Assembly: GCA_947480335.1 (NCBI GenBank)
Contig: CANKCB010000003.1
Span: 1 to 64,000 of the forward strand
Source of the DNA: Gammaproteobacteria bacterium
GTDB lineage: Bacteria; Pseudomonadota; Gammaproteobacteria; Eutrophobiales; Eutrophobiaceae
Direction: 5' to 3'
Length of the DNA: 64,000 nt
Position numbers and translations under genes: made by a program. Below, in pieces: positions 37,304 to 46,290 of the stretch. The notes beneath the pieces were generated by a model, which was given only the letters and a program-made list of their open reading frames with translations, was not told the DNA's origin and did not search any database. Each line of letters starts with the position of its first letter. The stretch's first letter is position 1.

Positions 37304-38545
37304 TTATTCAACAACCTGAATCTGGTGCGGTAAGTAAACCAGATCACTGTCAGCAATCGAGAACTGCACATCCTCATTTCTTGCGCCAGATACAACTACT
37401 TCTGCTGCAAATCTCCAGATATCGAGGCCAAATCGTCCATCGGTAACCCCTAGGTTGATGGAATACACCCCGGGTCTTAGACAGATATTATTAAAAGTAC
37501 AAACCACCTTGCCCGCTTTTCCCACATGTTTGGCATGAACGTTGGCCATGGTAATAACCACACCAGACCTGGTATCTTCAATCCCGACTCGGAATTTTAT
37601 ATTTTCCATTTCCTTGAATACTTCATAACCGGCTTCAATAATCAAATCCTCACCAGTAAGTGTCAGCCTATTACTGCCACTTATGGCTCCGTGTGCCACA
37701 ATACCGGTGAAACGTATTTCACCTGTACCTTCCCTGTTTAAAGCCACATCAGAAAACCTGTTGTCATGATTTATATCTTCAAGATATTTACCATTCACAT
37801 AATCCACGTCACCGGCATACTTAATTCTGCCCTTTTCCAGATAAATTGCCTGATCGCAAAGTTCTTCGGCCAACCTCAAATTATGGGAAACAAACAACAC
37901 AGCCACATCTTTTTTGATCTCTTCGAGTTTTTTTATACATTTTCTTCTGAACGATATATCTCCTACTGAAAAAACCTCATCCAACAGTAAGATATCAGGC
38001 TTAATCTGTGATGCAATTGCAAACCCAAGCCGCATACGCATACCAGAGCTGTAATTTTTAACCGGGGAATTCATGAACTCTTCAAGTTCAGAAAAGCTAA
38101 CTATTTCATCATAGTTTGCATCCGTTTCTTTTTTTGTAAATCCGAGAATGGCTGCATTCACATATACATTCTCACGGCCGGATAGAACCGGATTAAATCC
38201 GGCACCCAGTGCAATCAACGCTCCAACACTGCCGCGCACCGTAATTTCGCCCTTGTCTGGATTGAGCAATCCGTTTATCAGTTTCAGCAACGAGGTCTTG
38301 CCTGCGCCATTTCGACCAAGCACTGCCAGCACTTCCCCTCTCTGAACCGTGAAGTTGATATCGGACAATGACCAGAATTCATCCTTGCGTAAATACTCAC
38401 GATTAGCATTTTTGTATCTGACCGCATCCAGAATATCGTAACAACCGTATATCAATGATCGACGCAAACTCCTGCAGTATTTCTTGGATACATTTTTAAC
38501 CTCCAGCAAGGGAATTGATCCCACTCTATCTGCTGCCATAATCAT
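37304..38545 (-). CDS. wzt: Wzt-type ABC transporter ATP-binding protein with C-terminal glycan-binding domain
   Basis: This is the ATPase of an ABC exporter for O-antigen or related polysaccharide. The 413-aa product has Walker A GRNGAGKT (residues 77-84), signature SSGMRMRLGFAIA, Walker B ILLLDEVF, and the H-loop VSHN. After residue 255 the extra Wzt domain begins (beta-sandwich, AGYEVFKEMENIKFRVGIED), which in homologues recognises the capped end of the polymer. The start overlaps the wzm stop as ATGA. The extra domain implies export of a chain terminated by a specific non-reducing end modification. Confidence 0.9.
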   Translation of the reverse strand: MIMAADRVGSIPLLEVKNVSKKYCRSLRRSLIYGCYDILDAVRYKNANREYLRKDEFWSLSDINFTVQRGEVLAVLGRNGAGKTSLLKLINGLLNPDKGEITVRGSVGALIALGAGFNPVLSGRENVYVNAAILGFTKKETDANYDEIVSFSELEEFMNSPVKNYSSGMRMRLGFAIASQIKPDILLLDEVFSVGDISFRRKCIKKLEEIKKDVAVLFVSHNLRLAEELCDQAIYLEKGRIKYAGDVDYVNGKYLEDINHDNRFSDVALNREGTGEIRFTGIVAHGAISGSNRLTLTGEDLIIEAGYEVFKEMENIKFRVGIEDTRSGVVITMANVHAKHVGKAGKVVCTFNNICLRPGVYSINLGVTDGRFGLDIWRFAAEVVVSGARNEDVQFSIADSDLVYLPHQIQVVE

Positions 38546-39402
38546 GCCTCTACCCTTTCTATCAGGAACGGCATAGACAGCCTGTATACAATCAATCCAG
38601 GCAATAGCGCGAATAGCGATAACAGGCTGTACAAAACGTATACATTTAAATATAACAATTCATCACCATGCAACAACTCCCTGATTGTTATTAACATGGG
38701 CGTGACAGGGTTTAGATATATATAGAATAAATTTATATTTTCCGGCAGTGCATAGAATACCGGCGTCAAAAAAAACCAGGCGTAAGTAATTATTGCCATT
38801 CCTTTTTCAACATCCTTGAATAATAATCCAATCGGTGAGATCAGTATCCCCATGGCAAAACCAAGCAATATCAGAGAAAAGTAACATACCGGAACCATCA
38901 AGGCATACTTTCCAAATTCTGTCCCGCTCACACTGTAAAAGACGATTAATATCATCCCGCGAATTATTGAATTGAAAACCACCTCGCCGAATCCGGCTGT
39001 TAACAACGCCACCTTGGGGAAATTTATCTTGCCTATGTAAGAAGCAGCGCTGTTTAACATTTTCAACGGGCTGTTTATCGCCTCAACAAACGATTGCCAC
39101 AATAGCACCCCGGTTATCACATAAATTGAATACGGATAATCTTTAATTTCAACATCTATCAAACTCTGCGACCTTAAAAAGATAAAAATAATTGCAGTCA
39201 TGAGTGGCGGGGCAATTGCCCATACATAACCAAAATAGGTTTGCCTGTACATTATATTCAGGTTTCTAACAAACAGTCGCCAGGCAAGTCCGTGTGAATC
39301 TATAAATTCCCGCGATATTTCTACAAGCAATTGCTTCAGGTTAAATCCGGAGGGTGTTGCTGTGTAAACCTTTTCAGGAATGTTATTATCGCGGATAGTC
39401 AT
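38542..39402 (-). CDS. wzm: Wzm-type ABC-2 transporter permease
   Basis: This is the membrane partner of the Wzt protein, with an ABC-2 fold of six hydrophobic segments. The 286-aa product shows the Wzm-like amino end (FIDSHGLAWRLFVRNLNIMYRQTYFGYVWAIAPP), a following hydrophobic ITGVLLWQSFVEAIN, and a C-terminal basic tail. The frame is open to 39462, but the first 20 residues lack similarity, so ATG 39402 is preferred; no clear ribosome binding site supports either. It overlaps wzt by 4 bases. Confidence 0.88.
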   Translation of the reverse strand: MTIRDNNIPEKVYTATPSGFNLKQLLVEISREFIDSHGLAWRLFVRNLNIMYRQTYFGYVWAIAPPLMTAIIFIFLRSQSLIDVEIKDYPYSIYVITGVLLWQSFVEAINSPLKMLNSAASYIGKINFPKVALLTAGFGEVVFNSIIRGMILIVFYSVSGTEFGKYALMVPVCYFSLILLGFAMGILISPIGLLFKDVEKGMAIITYAWFFLTPVFYALPENINLFYIYLNPVTPMLITIRELLHGDELLYLNVYVLYSLLSLFALLPGLIVYRLSMPFLIERVEA

Positions 39403-39568
39403 GGAATCAAATCTGTATTTGTAACCGGCGTTTATGATACTGAAACAGTTGCAGACATTCATCCAATATCAGCTTCTGCATGCCACAACCAGAATAAGCA
39501 ACAAACATTCGGTTGCTGTTGCATACCAGGCTTAATGATTGACTCTTAACCCTGCTCTTCATCATCAA

Positions 39569-40465
39569 TCAATGTGCAGATTCGTTGACAAACTGCAGTG
39601 TCTGCACCAACCTGCCAAAGATTCTACTGCAAATACAAAGTAGCTCGGGCAAACTTCTGGTTTTGGCGAGATACCAAACATCGCGTTTGAAGGTACGTTG
39701 TGGGGTATTGTCATCCAGTTTTACCAGCAAGGATTTTAAAACCACATCAAACTTCCCTAATTGATAATACCGTCTGGTGGCCCCTCGCAGACTAAGATAC
39801 CCCGGGTTGAGTTCATGCCACACATTACTCGATGGAACCTGTATACGGTCCTGAGCATCAGGTTTACTAATTTGCATCAGGAATGCTGTTTCATCTCCTA
39901 CCGGTATTGAGGTGCCTGGTCCAACTCGATCATAAAGTCTGACATGCGAATCAATTATCACATTTTTTCGGACAGCATAATTCAGGCCAAACGGATATTG
40001 CCACTCAGGATAAGTTGCATACGCACCTGATTTGAGATGTTGCGAAGTCAACAAGTTTTTTACCAGTTTTGATTCCCTGATCCAGTCTGGTAATCCCTGT
40101 TCCACAACAGAAACCCTGCCACCAAACAAGTTTGCTTGAGGAAAAGCCAGCGAGGCCTGATACAGGTTATCAAGCCATCCTGCATCAGGAACCACATCAT
40201 CATCAGTAAAAACCAGTAAATTCCCCAGCGCGACAGTGAGGCCCTTGTTCAAGGCAATGCATTTACCCGGACGCTCCTCATATAAATAAACCAGATTCAG
40301 ACGGGCTTTTACAGTCTCAATTATATTTTTTGTATTATCTGTACTGCCGTTATCAATAACAACCAACTCCCAGTTGTATTGACACTCATGCTTGCACAGA
40401 TTTTCCAGGAACCTATGTAACTGCTTTTCCCTGTTTCTGGTAGCTACAATTACAGATATATCCAT
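39569..40465 (-). CDS. Glycosyltransferase family 2, paralogue of the 36323-37249 protein
   Basis: The 298-aa GT-A enzyme has SVIVATRNREKQLHRFL at the start and FTDDDVVPD as the donor-site segment. FGGRVSVVEQGLPDWIRES and VGPGTSIPVGDETAFL are both shared with the protein at 36323. The pair presumably adds related sugars. It is followed by wzm and preceded by a 189-base gap (40466-40654) in which I see nothing specific. Confidence 0.85.
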   Translation of the reverse strand: MDISVIVATRNREKQLHRFLENLCKHECQYNWELVVIDNGSTDNTKNIIETVKARLNLVYLYEERPGKCIALNKGLTVALGNLLVFTDDDVVPDAGWLDNLYQASLAFPQANLFGGRVSVVEQGLPDWIRESKLVKNLLTSQHLKSGAYATYPEWQYPFGLNYAVRKNVIIDSHVRLYDRVGPGTSIPVGDETAFLMQISKPDAQDRIQVPSSNVWHELNPGYLSLRGATRRYYQLGKFDVVLKSLLVKLDDNTPQRTFKRDVWYLAKTRSLPELLCICSRIFGRLVQTLQFVNESAH

Positions 40466-40654
40466 ATTTCAGTCTGAAAACGGAAGCTTATGGCAAACTG
40501 CTATCGTTGAATTTTTTTAACATTAACGTAATCATTTGTAATGATAATAACAGCAAGTCTGTATCTCTGTTCTGACAACATTGTTTTCCCATTATATTAA
40601 CTATCGGAAGATGCGCCTGTTTCAGCTGCAAGTACAGACACTATGCACCAGTCA

Positions 40655-41644
40655 TCAGTATTTGAAAGCATATATCCGGTCGATTATTTTCATCAGCCTC
40701 AAGGCATCATTGGAATTACCCAGTGCAATTGGTTCATTGTTCGCAATGGCGTCAACAAACATTCTGATTTCCGAATTCCACGACTCATCGACATGATAAA
40801 TATGACGGAGCTCGCTCTGGGATTTACCCGCTTCCGGATTTCTATCGTTATACTTGATTGTCAATTCCTCATCACCATAGGCGCCGGAGGTGGTTTTCAG
40901 GCCATTTAGTATCAACGCACCTCCTTCCAGAAATATCTCAAGTGAAAACAGATATCTCCATTGGGTCATGGTGCTATGCAATGATGCACAGATGCCGGTG
41001 CTGGAACTGCGAAACTGGGCAAAGACATTATCTTCTATACCATCTATTTTCCAGAACAGATTGGAAACCAATGCCTGAACTTCATCGAAACCCCCACCCA
41101 GATACAGGAAAATATCCAGCATATGGATCCCCTGATCCAGCAGGATGCCACCACCGGCAAGTTCTTTCACTGAACGCCAACCTTTGAAAAACTCCTGGTC
41201 GACTTCCTTGCCGTAACGACCCCGCATCCACAATACTTTTCCAAGGTCGCCACTATCAATGATTCGTTTTATCTCCTGTACGCTTTGGTGGTGCCGATGA
41301 TTAAAACCGTACATCAACACCTTGCCACTTGTGCGTTCGACTGCGCGAACCTCTTCAACCTGACTGGCCGTGAATGCCGGGGGTTTCTCACAAAATACAT
41401 GCTTACCGGCTGACAACGCCGCAATGCAAAGCGGTACTATCCGGCTATTGGGGGTACAGATAAATACCGCCTCTACCTGCGGGTCAGTCAAGGCATCCTG
41501 ATCACTGGCATAGACCTTGTAAGAAAGAGAACCATTAATCCGGGTATCGTATACGCCGGTAATAACGGCCCTACCGGAGTTTTCAAGCGCCGCAGCACGG
41601 ATTCTGCCCATTTTGCCATAGCCAATGATGCTACACTTCAGCAT
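40655..41644 (-). CDS. Gfo/Idh/MocA family NAD(P)-dependent oxidoreductase
   Basis: This 329-aa enzyme has an N-terminal Rossmann fold (IIGYGKMGRIRAAAL, residues 5-19) and the family motif FCEKPPAF (Glu-Lys-Pro, near 90). The GGGILLDQGIHMLDIF segment (about 170-185) carries the catalytic His/Asp area. These enzymes oxidise or reduce sugars at one hydroxyl. It is the last gene of a tightly packed run with a 6-base gap to the cyclase gene. The substrate is probably the sugar or sugar acid made by the run. Confidence 0.85.
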   Translation of the reverse strand: MLKCSIIGYGKMGRIRAAALENSGRAVITGVYDTRINGSLSYKVYASDQDALTDPQVEAVFICTPNSRIVPLCIAALSAGKHVFCEKPPAFTASQVEEVRAVERTSGKVLMYGFNHRHHQSVQEIKRIIDSGDLGKVLWMRGRYGKEVDQEFFKGWRSVKELAGGGILLDQGIHMLDIFLYLGGGFDEVQALVSNLFWKIDGIEDNVFAQFRSSSTGICASLHSTMTQWRYLFSLEIFLEGGALILNGLKTTSGAYGDEELTIKYNDRNPEAGKSQSELRHIYHVDESWNSEIRMFVDAIANNEPIALGNSNDALRLMKIIDRIYAFKY

Positions 41645-41650
41645 CTCTGG

Positions 41651-42349
41651 TTACGCTCGCTGAATTTCTATTTCGGCAATTACAGTCACCGGGCTACCTT
41701 CTGCCCGCGAAAACAATAATGGCACGATGGATATTTTATTGATTTTACAGCCGCTTTCCAGACTGGAAAGTTTCATATCCTCAATTAGCAGTATGGGTCG
41801 CTGCGTACCCAGAAACGCCCTGTGCGCTGCTTTACCCAGAGCTCTGTCTTGATACGACGTCAATGATAGCGAATCAAAGCCCAAAAAACGTAATGCCGGC
41901 AGGGTGCGGCGCAAATAGTCTGCCAGCGTGTCGGCAAAGCCTGGATTCTCGTTCCAGTAGGTTTGACTCCCCCTGTATCGTTCATATCCTGTTTTTAATA
42001 ACAAGACTTCAGTCGCCGGATCAGGACTGAACATTTGCAGATCTTCAATGTCTATTATTTTTCCGGAATGACAATTGTCAGATAAATCGATCCAGCAAAT
42101 ATTCTCTGCCATAAAAAAATCCGGCGGGTAATCTTCCAGTCGATTTCCGTCAGAAAAGAAATGTGCTGGCAAATCAATGTGTGTACCTGAATGATTGTTC
42201 AGGGACCAACGCTCCAGATTTGCGGTATCGCCATGGTCAAGACATTTAAGTGGAATGCGCATAACTTGACCTTCATTCGCATACATCGGAGTATCTGTAC
42301 CCAGATAATGGGACAGATAAACCAGATTGCCGGTTGATTTGCCATTCAT
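41651..42349 (-). CDS. Cyclase family (KynB-like) metal-dependent hydrolase
   Basis: The 232-aa protein belongs to the cyclase/kynurenine formamidase family. The metal-binding motif NNHSGTHIDLPAHFF (about residues 52-66) supplies the conserved His and Asp. Such enzymes hydrolyse amides, lactones or cyclic imides. ATG 42349 lies 4 bases behind the dehydrogenase stop; the upstream start at 42385 would overlap it by 32. Placement between a dehydrogenase and a Gfo/Idh oxidoreductase suggests it opens or hydrolyses a lactone or formamide formed by oxidation, but this is inference. Confidence 0.8.
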   Translation of the reverse strand: MNGKSTGNLVYLSHYLGTDTPMYANEGQVMRIPLKCLDHGDTANLERWSLNNHSGTHIDLPAHFFSDGNRLEDYPPDFFMAENICWIDLSDNCHSGKIIDIEDLQMFSPDPATEVLLLKTGYERYRGSQTYWNENPGFADTLADYLRRTLPALRFLGFDSLSLTSYQDRALGKAAHRAFLGTQRPILLIEDMKLSSLESGCKINKISIVPLLFSRAEGSPVTVIAEIEIQRA

Positions 42350-42353
42350 CGCG

Positions 42354-43175
42354 CTAATTTCCGTGACCGGACAGTTCGGATACAAATTTTTTCAAATCTG
42401 TTGCCAGTCCCAGCAGGAACTGCTCGCAGGTACTGGCAACATGCGGTGTCATAAAAAACCGATGCGGATGAAACTGTTTTAATGGCCCTGTATAAGGTTC
42501 TTTCCAGAACACATCAAATGCGGCGCGTAATCGACCATTGACAATCTCTTTTAGCAAATCAGACTCATCCACTATCTGACCACGTGCCGTATTGACCAGA
42601 ATGGCGCCATCTTTCATTACTGATAGTTTGTCAGCGTCAAACCAGCCATTGGTTGCGTCGGTCAATGGAATATGCAGACTGACCAGATCCGCTGCGGCCA
42701 GTAACGCATACAAATCCTTTTTTTGCTGGTGTTGAATATCAAATCGTAAAACATTTACCAGTTGTTCCAGCTTGTTACTGACCCTGCTGCCGATATTTCC
42801 CTGACCGATTACCAGTACCGCCTTTCTGTTCAACGAAACCCGTTGATTTTTTTTCCAGCTGGTAATGTCACCTGAATCAGCATAGAGCTGGTTTAAGATG
42901 GTATATACAGTAAAATTTGCAGTCTCTTCAAAAATGATATTAGAAGTCTCTGCTCCGGGTAATCCCACTGCGATGTGCCTGGCCTGACATTCCGCAAACG
43001 GCACGTTGTCTAACCCCACACCACATTTGAACAAGCCTTTCAGTCCTGGAAATTGTTCCAGATCCAGCGACTTACTCCCGATAATGGCAATTTCTGCCTG
43101 TTCGGGTGCTACGGTGACCAATGCAGCGGGATAGTAATCGTCCAGCGTATTGGTATTTTTCCAGTACAGCATCAT
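42354..43175 (-). CDS. D-2-hydroxyacid dehydrogenase family protein
   Basis: The 273-aa NAD-dependent enzyme shows the Rossmann loop VIGQGNIGSRVSNKL (about residues 115-129), then LVSLHIPLTD and ILVNTARGQIVDE. The catalytic Arg sits in NTARG and the Glu and His in the DVFWKEP and TPHVAS segments. It is shorter than typical members (310 or more), because the N-terminal catalytic part is trimmed. Its start overlaps the phosphatase stop as ATGA. In this context it may act on a 2-hydroxy acid sugar. Confidence 0.83.
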   Translation of the reverse strand: MMLYWKNTNTLDDYYPAALVTVAPEQAEIAIIGSKSLDLEQFPGLKGLFKCGVGLDNVPFAECQARHIAVGLPGAETSNIIFEETANFTVYTILNQLYADSGDITSWKKNQRVSLNRKAVLVIGQGNIGSRVSNKLEQLVNVLRFDIQHQQKKDLYALLAAADLVSLHIPLTDATNGWFDADKLSVMKDGAILVNTARGQIVDESDLLKEIVNGRLRAAFDVFWKEPYTGPLKQFHPHRFFMTPHVASTCEQFLLGLATDLKKFVSELSGHGN

Positions 43176-43933
43176 TCGTCTTCCAGTCCGAACCGGGCAT
43201 TCCAGGCCTGAACATCAAGTTTCCAGTGGGTATCTATTGTGGTCTTGTTAACTGTACCACCCGCGGCCTGTACCAGAGCAATTCCTGCTGCAACATCCCA
43301 TATCCAGATATCCTGTTCCATATAAAGATCAAATACTCCGGAGGCTACATTGGCCAGTGAAATCGCAGCTGAACCTATCATCCGGATCTTTTTATAGTTC
43401 TGTACTGATTTGATAAATTGTTGCAGGGAAGTACCATCATAATTGCGCCCTGCCGGAAATCCTGTTGCCAACACCGCCTGGTCCCGACTGTTCACTGTCG
43501 ACACCTGTATAATATTGCCATTACACCAGGCACCCACTCCAACCTGACCGGTATAACATCGTGCATTGGCAATATCATAAATCACACCGAAAACCGGCTG
43601 CTGATCCACCCAGTAGGCAATTGAAACGGCATAAGCCGGGAAACCACGATTATAATTAAATGTGCCATCCAACGGGTCCAGAATCCAGCATGGGCCATCA
43701 AGACAATTAAAATTGGTGCTACCACTTTCTTCCGAGAGGATATTTGCCCCAACGGGCATTAGCATGTTAAACAACAATTCTTCTGCCTTGCGATCTGCAT
43801 CCAGTTTTATATCCTTGCCTGCATTACTTTGTACACTGTTGAGCAAGGCAAACTCACTCTGAAGCAATTGCGCGACCTTACCCGCGGCAGTTTCTGCAAG
43901 ATTACAGAGCGTCTGGTCGTCTTTTGATAGCAT
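43172..43933 (-). CDS. Inositol-monophosphatase-family sugar phosphatase
   Basis: The 253-aa product has the IMPase motifs ILSEESG, ILDPLDGTFNYNRGFPAYAVSI and WIWDVAAGIALVQAAGG with all metal ligands. It is divergent from the housekeeping SuhB at 34353 and is not a duplicate in function. The frame is open to 44044, but ATG 43933 follows the SIS gene stop by 2 bases and gives the normal N-terminus. It probably dephosphorylates the sugar product of the SIS enzyme before nucleotide activation. Confidence 0.85.
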   Translation of the reverse strand: MLSKDDQTLCNLAETAAGKVAQLLQSEFALLNSVQSNAGKDIKLDADRKAEELLFNMLMPVGANILSEESGSTNFNCLDGPCWILDPLDGTFNYNRGFPAYAVSIAYWVDQQPVFGVIYDIANARCYTGQVGVGAWCNGNIIQVSTVNSRDQAVLATGFPAGRNYDGTSLQQFIKSVQNYKKIRMIGSAAISLANVASGVFDLYMEQDIWIWDVAAGIALVQAAGGTVNKTTIDTHWKLDVQAWNARFGLEDE

Positions 43934-43935
43934 AG

Positions 43936-44559
43936 TTAACTCTGGTAATGATCCTGGCGCATATTTTGATATCCATCCCTGTCCCAGATATTGATACCCA
44001 TATATTTGTCCAGCCAGACATGCATCAATACCTGATGAGCACATTCGACCATACCGTAGGTTTTTGCTGGAATATAAAAATTCAGGTCACCTAGTCCTCG
44101 AGATTGATTGTCCGGTTTCAGACCTGAAAACGTAATTACATCAAGCCCAAGATCCCGTGCTTTATGAATGACGTGGATGATATTTTCCGAGTTGCCTGAT
44201 GAACTGATAGTAACCAGTATGTCACCTGGTCTGGCGTAGTATGCAAGTGGTGCCGAGTACATATGCTCTGCCCCCAAATCATTGACGACGGCAGACAACA
44301 AGGCTGCGTCGGTAAACACCCGGGTCGAGACCTTGCCATTCTTGGACCAGTCTATCGCCATATGACTGGCTATAGCGGAACTGGCACCATTGCCACAAAA
44401 GTATTGTGTGGCGCCGTATTTTTTGATCCTGGCAGACAGGGTACAAAGTCTGTCGAAGCCTTCATCATGCTCGATTTTGTTGCCGGCATTATCGGTAATT
44501 ACCAGAGCACCCAACAGCTGGTTAAAGGTAAGTTGATACTGCCTGAAAAAATCGCTCAT
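43936..44559 (-). CDS. SIS-domain phosphosugar isomerase (GmhA-like)
   Basis: The 207-aa SIS protein has the GmhA-like active-site stretch FCGNGASSAIASHMAIDWSK (about residues 51-70) and LVTISSSGNSENII, ending with MVECAHQVLMHVW. GmhA makes sedoheptulose-derived D-glycero-D-manno-heptose 7-phosphate, but the similarity only shows a keto/aldose phosphate isomerase. The start ATG 44559 has AGG eight bases upstream. It follows the cytidylyltransferase by 28 bases and precedes the phosphatase by 2. Confidence 0.85.
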   Translation of the reverse strand: MSDFFRQYQLTFNQLLGALVITDNAGNKIEHDEGFDRLCTLSARIKKYGATQYFCGNGASSAIASHMAIDWSKNGKVSTRVFTDAALLSAVVNDLGAEHMYSAPLAYYARPGDILVTISSSGNSENIIHVIHKARDLGLDVITFSGLKPDNQSRGLGDLNFYIPAKTYGMVECAHQVLMHVWLDKYMGINIWDRDGYQNMRQDHYQS

Positions 44560-44587
44560 ATATTTACCTGAATTATAATGTCTGGAT

Positions 44588-45256
44588 TTAAACACTACCC
44601 TCTACCAATGGCAACAGGGCTTCTGCCACCATCAAGTCATTTTCAGTTTTGATAACCAGTCCGGCAAGATTATTAACTGTGTGATAACCCAATTTTCCGG
44701 CATAGGTTGCACAACGGCCTGCTTTTAATGCCTGCAGAAACACTGAACTTCGCCAACCGCTGATCGACCAGCTGATTTTTTGAACCGGCGTCAAATCCTG
44801 CGAGTTGTTTTTTGCTTCATAACTGAAGTTTACCGGTCGATCCTGATACACGCATTCAAGCTGAATATTTTCCACACTGAGCAGGCAATCCCAACGGTTT
44901 TCTTCCAAATCCAGAACAAAGTTTCGGACAGACTCCACAGTCAGTAATGGCGCAATACTATGTACCTGAATAACATACTCACAGGGCACTTTATCAATAA
45001 ACTCTGCGATATATTGTTCACTGGTTGCCTGATCATTCCCCAGCTCCGACGGACGCAGATGAAAGTTTACGCCTTCATCGCGGGCAATATTTCCAAAATC
45101 CGGATGTTCGGAATTAACCCAGATTGCATCAAAGCATCCAGCCTGTTTGCATTTTCGAATGGCACGTGTGATGAGCGGCACACCTGCGAGTTGCCTGAGG
45201 TTTTTTTTGGGTAGTCGCTGACTTCCCATGCGAGCCGGGATTAATGCTATTTTCAT
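44588..45256 (-). CDS. Cytidylyltransferase of the CMP-sugar (NeuA/KdsB-like) family
   Basis: The 222-aa enzyme has the family signature IPARMGSQRLPKKNL at residues 5-19, then a pattern typical of CMP-acylneuraminate synthetases (RPSELGNDQATSEQYIAEF, YVIQVHSIAPLL). It would activate a sugar acid with CTP for transfer by a CMP-sugar glycosyltransferase. It is not KdsB, which lacks the RPSELGNDQATS pattern. ATG 45256 overlaps the preceding small frame as ATGA; 45265 is an alternative. It is the first enzyme gene of the sugar run. No aldolase such as NeuB is in the window. Confidence 0.82.
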   Translation of the reverse strand: MKIALIPARMGSQRLPKKNLRQLAGVPLITRAIRKCKQAGCFDAIWVNSEHPDFGNIARDEGVNFHLRPSELGNDQATSEQYIAEFIDKVPCEYVIQVHSIAPLLTVESVRNFVLDLEENRWDCLLSVENIQLECVYQDRPVNFSYEAKNNSQDLTPVQKISWSISGWRSSVFLQALKAGRCATYAGKLGYHTVNNLAGLVIKTENDLMVAEALLPLVEGSV

Positions 45257-45444
45257 GTTCTGCATCCTGTTCGTGTGCGGCAGGCATCACGATTATTAAC
45301 TGGCAGATTCAGCTCGGGCTTAGAAAGAAACTGCTGCTGTAATATTTCCGGACTGTGCAGCCGGTATTTCAGCGTTTCATGTATACGCCGGAGTGTAACC
45401 GGGTTCACGCATAAACCAAACTGCCTAGTTATTCGCGTATTCAT
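45253..45444 (-). CDS. Small 63-aa hypothetical protein between the DUF115 gene and the cytidylyltransferase gene
   Basis: This frame starts at ATG 45444 inside the end of the DUF115 gene (20-base overlap) and ends at TGA 45253, sharing ATGA with the cytidylyltransferase start. It would otherwise leave a 168-base hole in a tightly packed run. It contains a helix-like NPVTLRRIHETLKYRL stretch and a basic C-terminus with no known motif. Chance is possible; coupling is the only support. Confidence 0.35.
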   Translation of the reverse strand: MNTRITRQFGLCVNPVTLRRIHETLKYRLHSPEILQQQFLSKPELNLPVNNRDACRTRTGCRT

Positions 45445-46252
45445 TATTTTGCGTATTCCCAAGCACATCCTGCAAAGTGACCCGGGGAAACACATCCAGT
45501 CTGGTTTGTCTGGATGCGTTATAAATGACACGTCCATCCGCTTCAAATGCCGATTTTGCACAATTAAATGCCTGATACTGCAAATCCAGCCTCGGCATGG
45601 TCCAGGCCTCTCCCTTTGACCGGTATTCCGGATGAAAATGATTCACTTCCCCTTTTCCATATAACAACGTTTCACCTATCGGGGATTTCTTCGTAGAAGG
45701 TTCCGGTATTTCAAATGAGAAATCGAGTCCCAGCAAATACACTTCTTGCAGTCCCATATAATAGGCGAGCTGCAACATGGTATAGATCACGGTATAACCA
45801 CCATTTGCCCCCTCTGTCAGATCGGTTGAAAAACTGAACTGTAACTGGTTATTTATTTTTGTGCTGCCTATATCCCTCAACCAGTAAATATCTTTCTTTC
45901 CTATAAAATTGCAACGCACAGAATTACTGAAAATTTTCACCAGATCATATTTATTGATTTTTCGGGCATTATTTCCGGCAACCATCGAATCCACTACGGA
46001 ATAATAGCTTGGTCGCCAGGATGTTTTATCAAATGCCAGGTAGATTTTATTACAGGCGAAAGTTATCTCGTTTTTTAATAAATCGAGATCTTCTATTTTC
46101 AGGCTGGGGCCACTGCCAATGATAAATCCTCTTTTGCCTTTATGACAGTCCTTGAATCTCGCAATCCTTTCAAAATGTGGATTAAAATACTCCAGTCTGC
46201 CAATTCGCCGGTTTGCCAGCATGTAATTAACAACCTTCTTAAATGACAGCAT
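45425..46252 (-). CDS. DUF115/GT42-like protein (putative CMP-sugar transferase)
   Basis: The 275-aa protein shows the FIIGSGPSLKIEDLDLL loop near residue 43, then FACNKIYLAF and a later MGLQEVYLLGLDFSFE. These features are shared by DUF115/Maf-type proteins and by GT42 sialyltransferases of Campylobacter. Either fold uses CMP-activated nonulosonic acids in known cases. It is first of the 46252-to-40655 run, just upstream of the CMP-sugar-synthetase-like gene, which fits a transferase for its product. The acceptor is unknown. Confidence 0.65.
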   Translation of the reverse strand: MLSFKKVVNYMLANRRIGRLEYFNPHFERIARFKDCHKGKRGFIIGSGPSLKIEDLDLLKNEITFACNKIYLAFDKTSWRPSYYSVVDSMVAGNNARKINKYDLVKIFSNSVRCNFIGKKDIYWLRDIGSTKINNQLQFSFSTDLTEGANGGYTVIYTMLQLAYYMGLQEVYLLGLDFSFEIPEPSTKKSPIGETLLYGKGEVNHFHPEYRSKGEAWTMPRLDLQYQAFNCAKSAFEADGRVIYNASRQTRLDVFPRVTLQDVLGNTQNNEYANN

Positions 46253-46290
46253 AATCTGGTCCTGTTTTACTTCTATCCTGATACATTCAT

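Noticed and set aside
45253-45561. Longer 102-codon version of the small frame
   Set aside because: The first 39 codons lie fully inside the DUF115 gene; only the 63-codon part from 45444 fits the gap.
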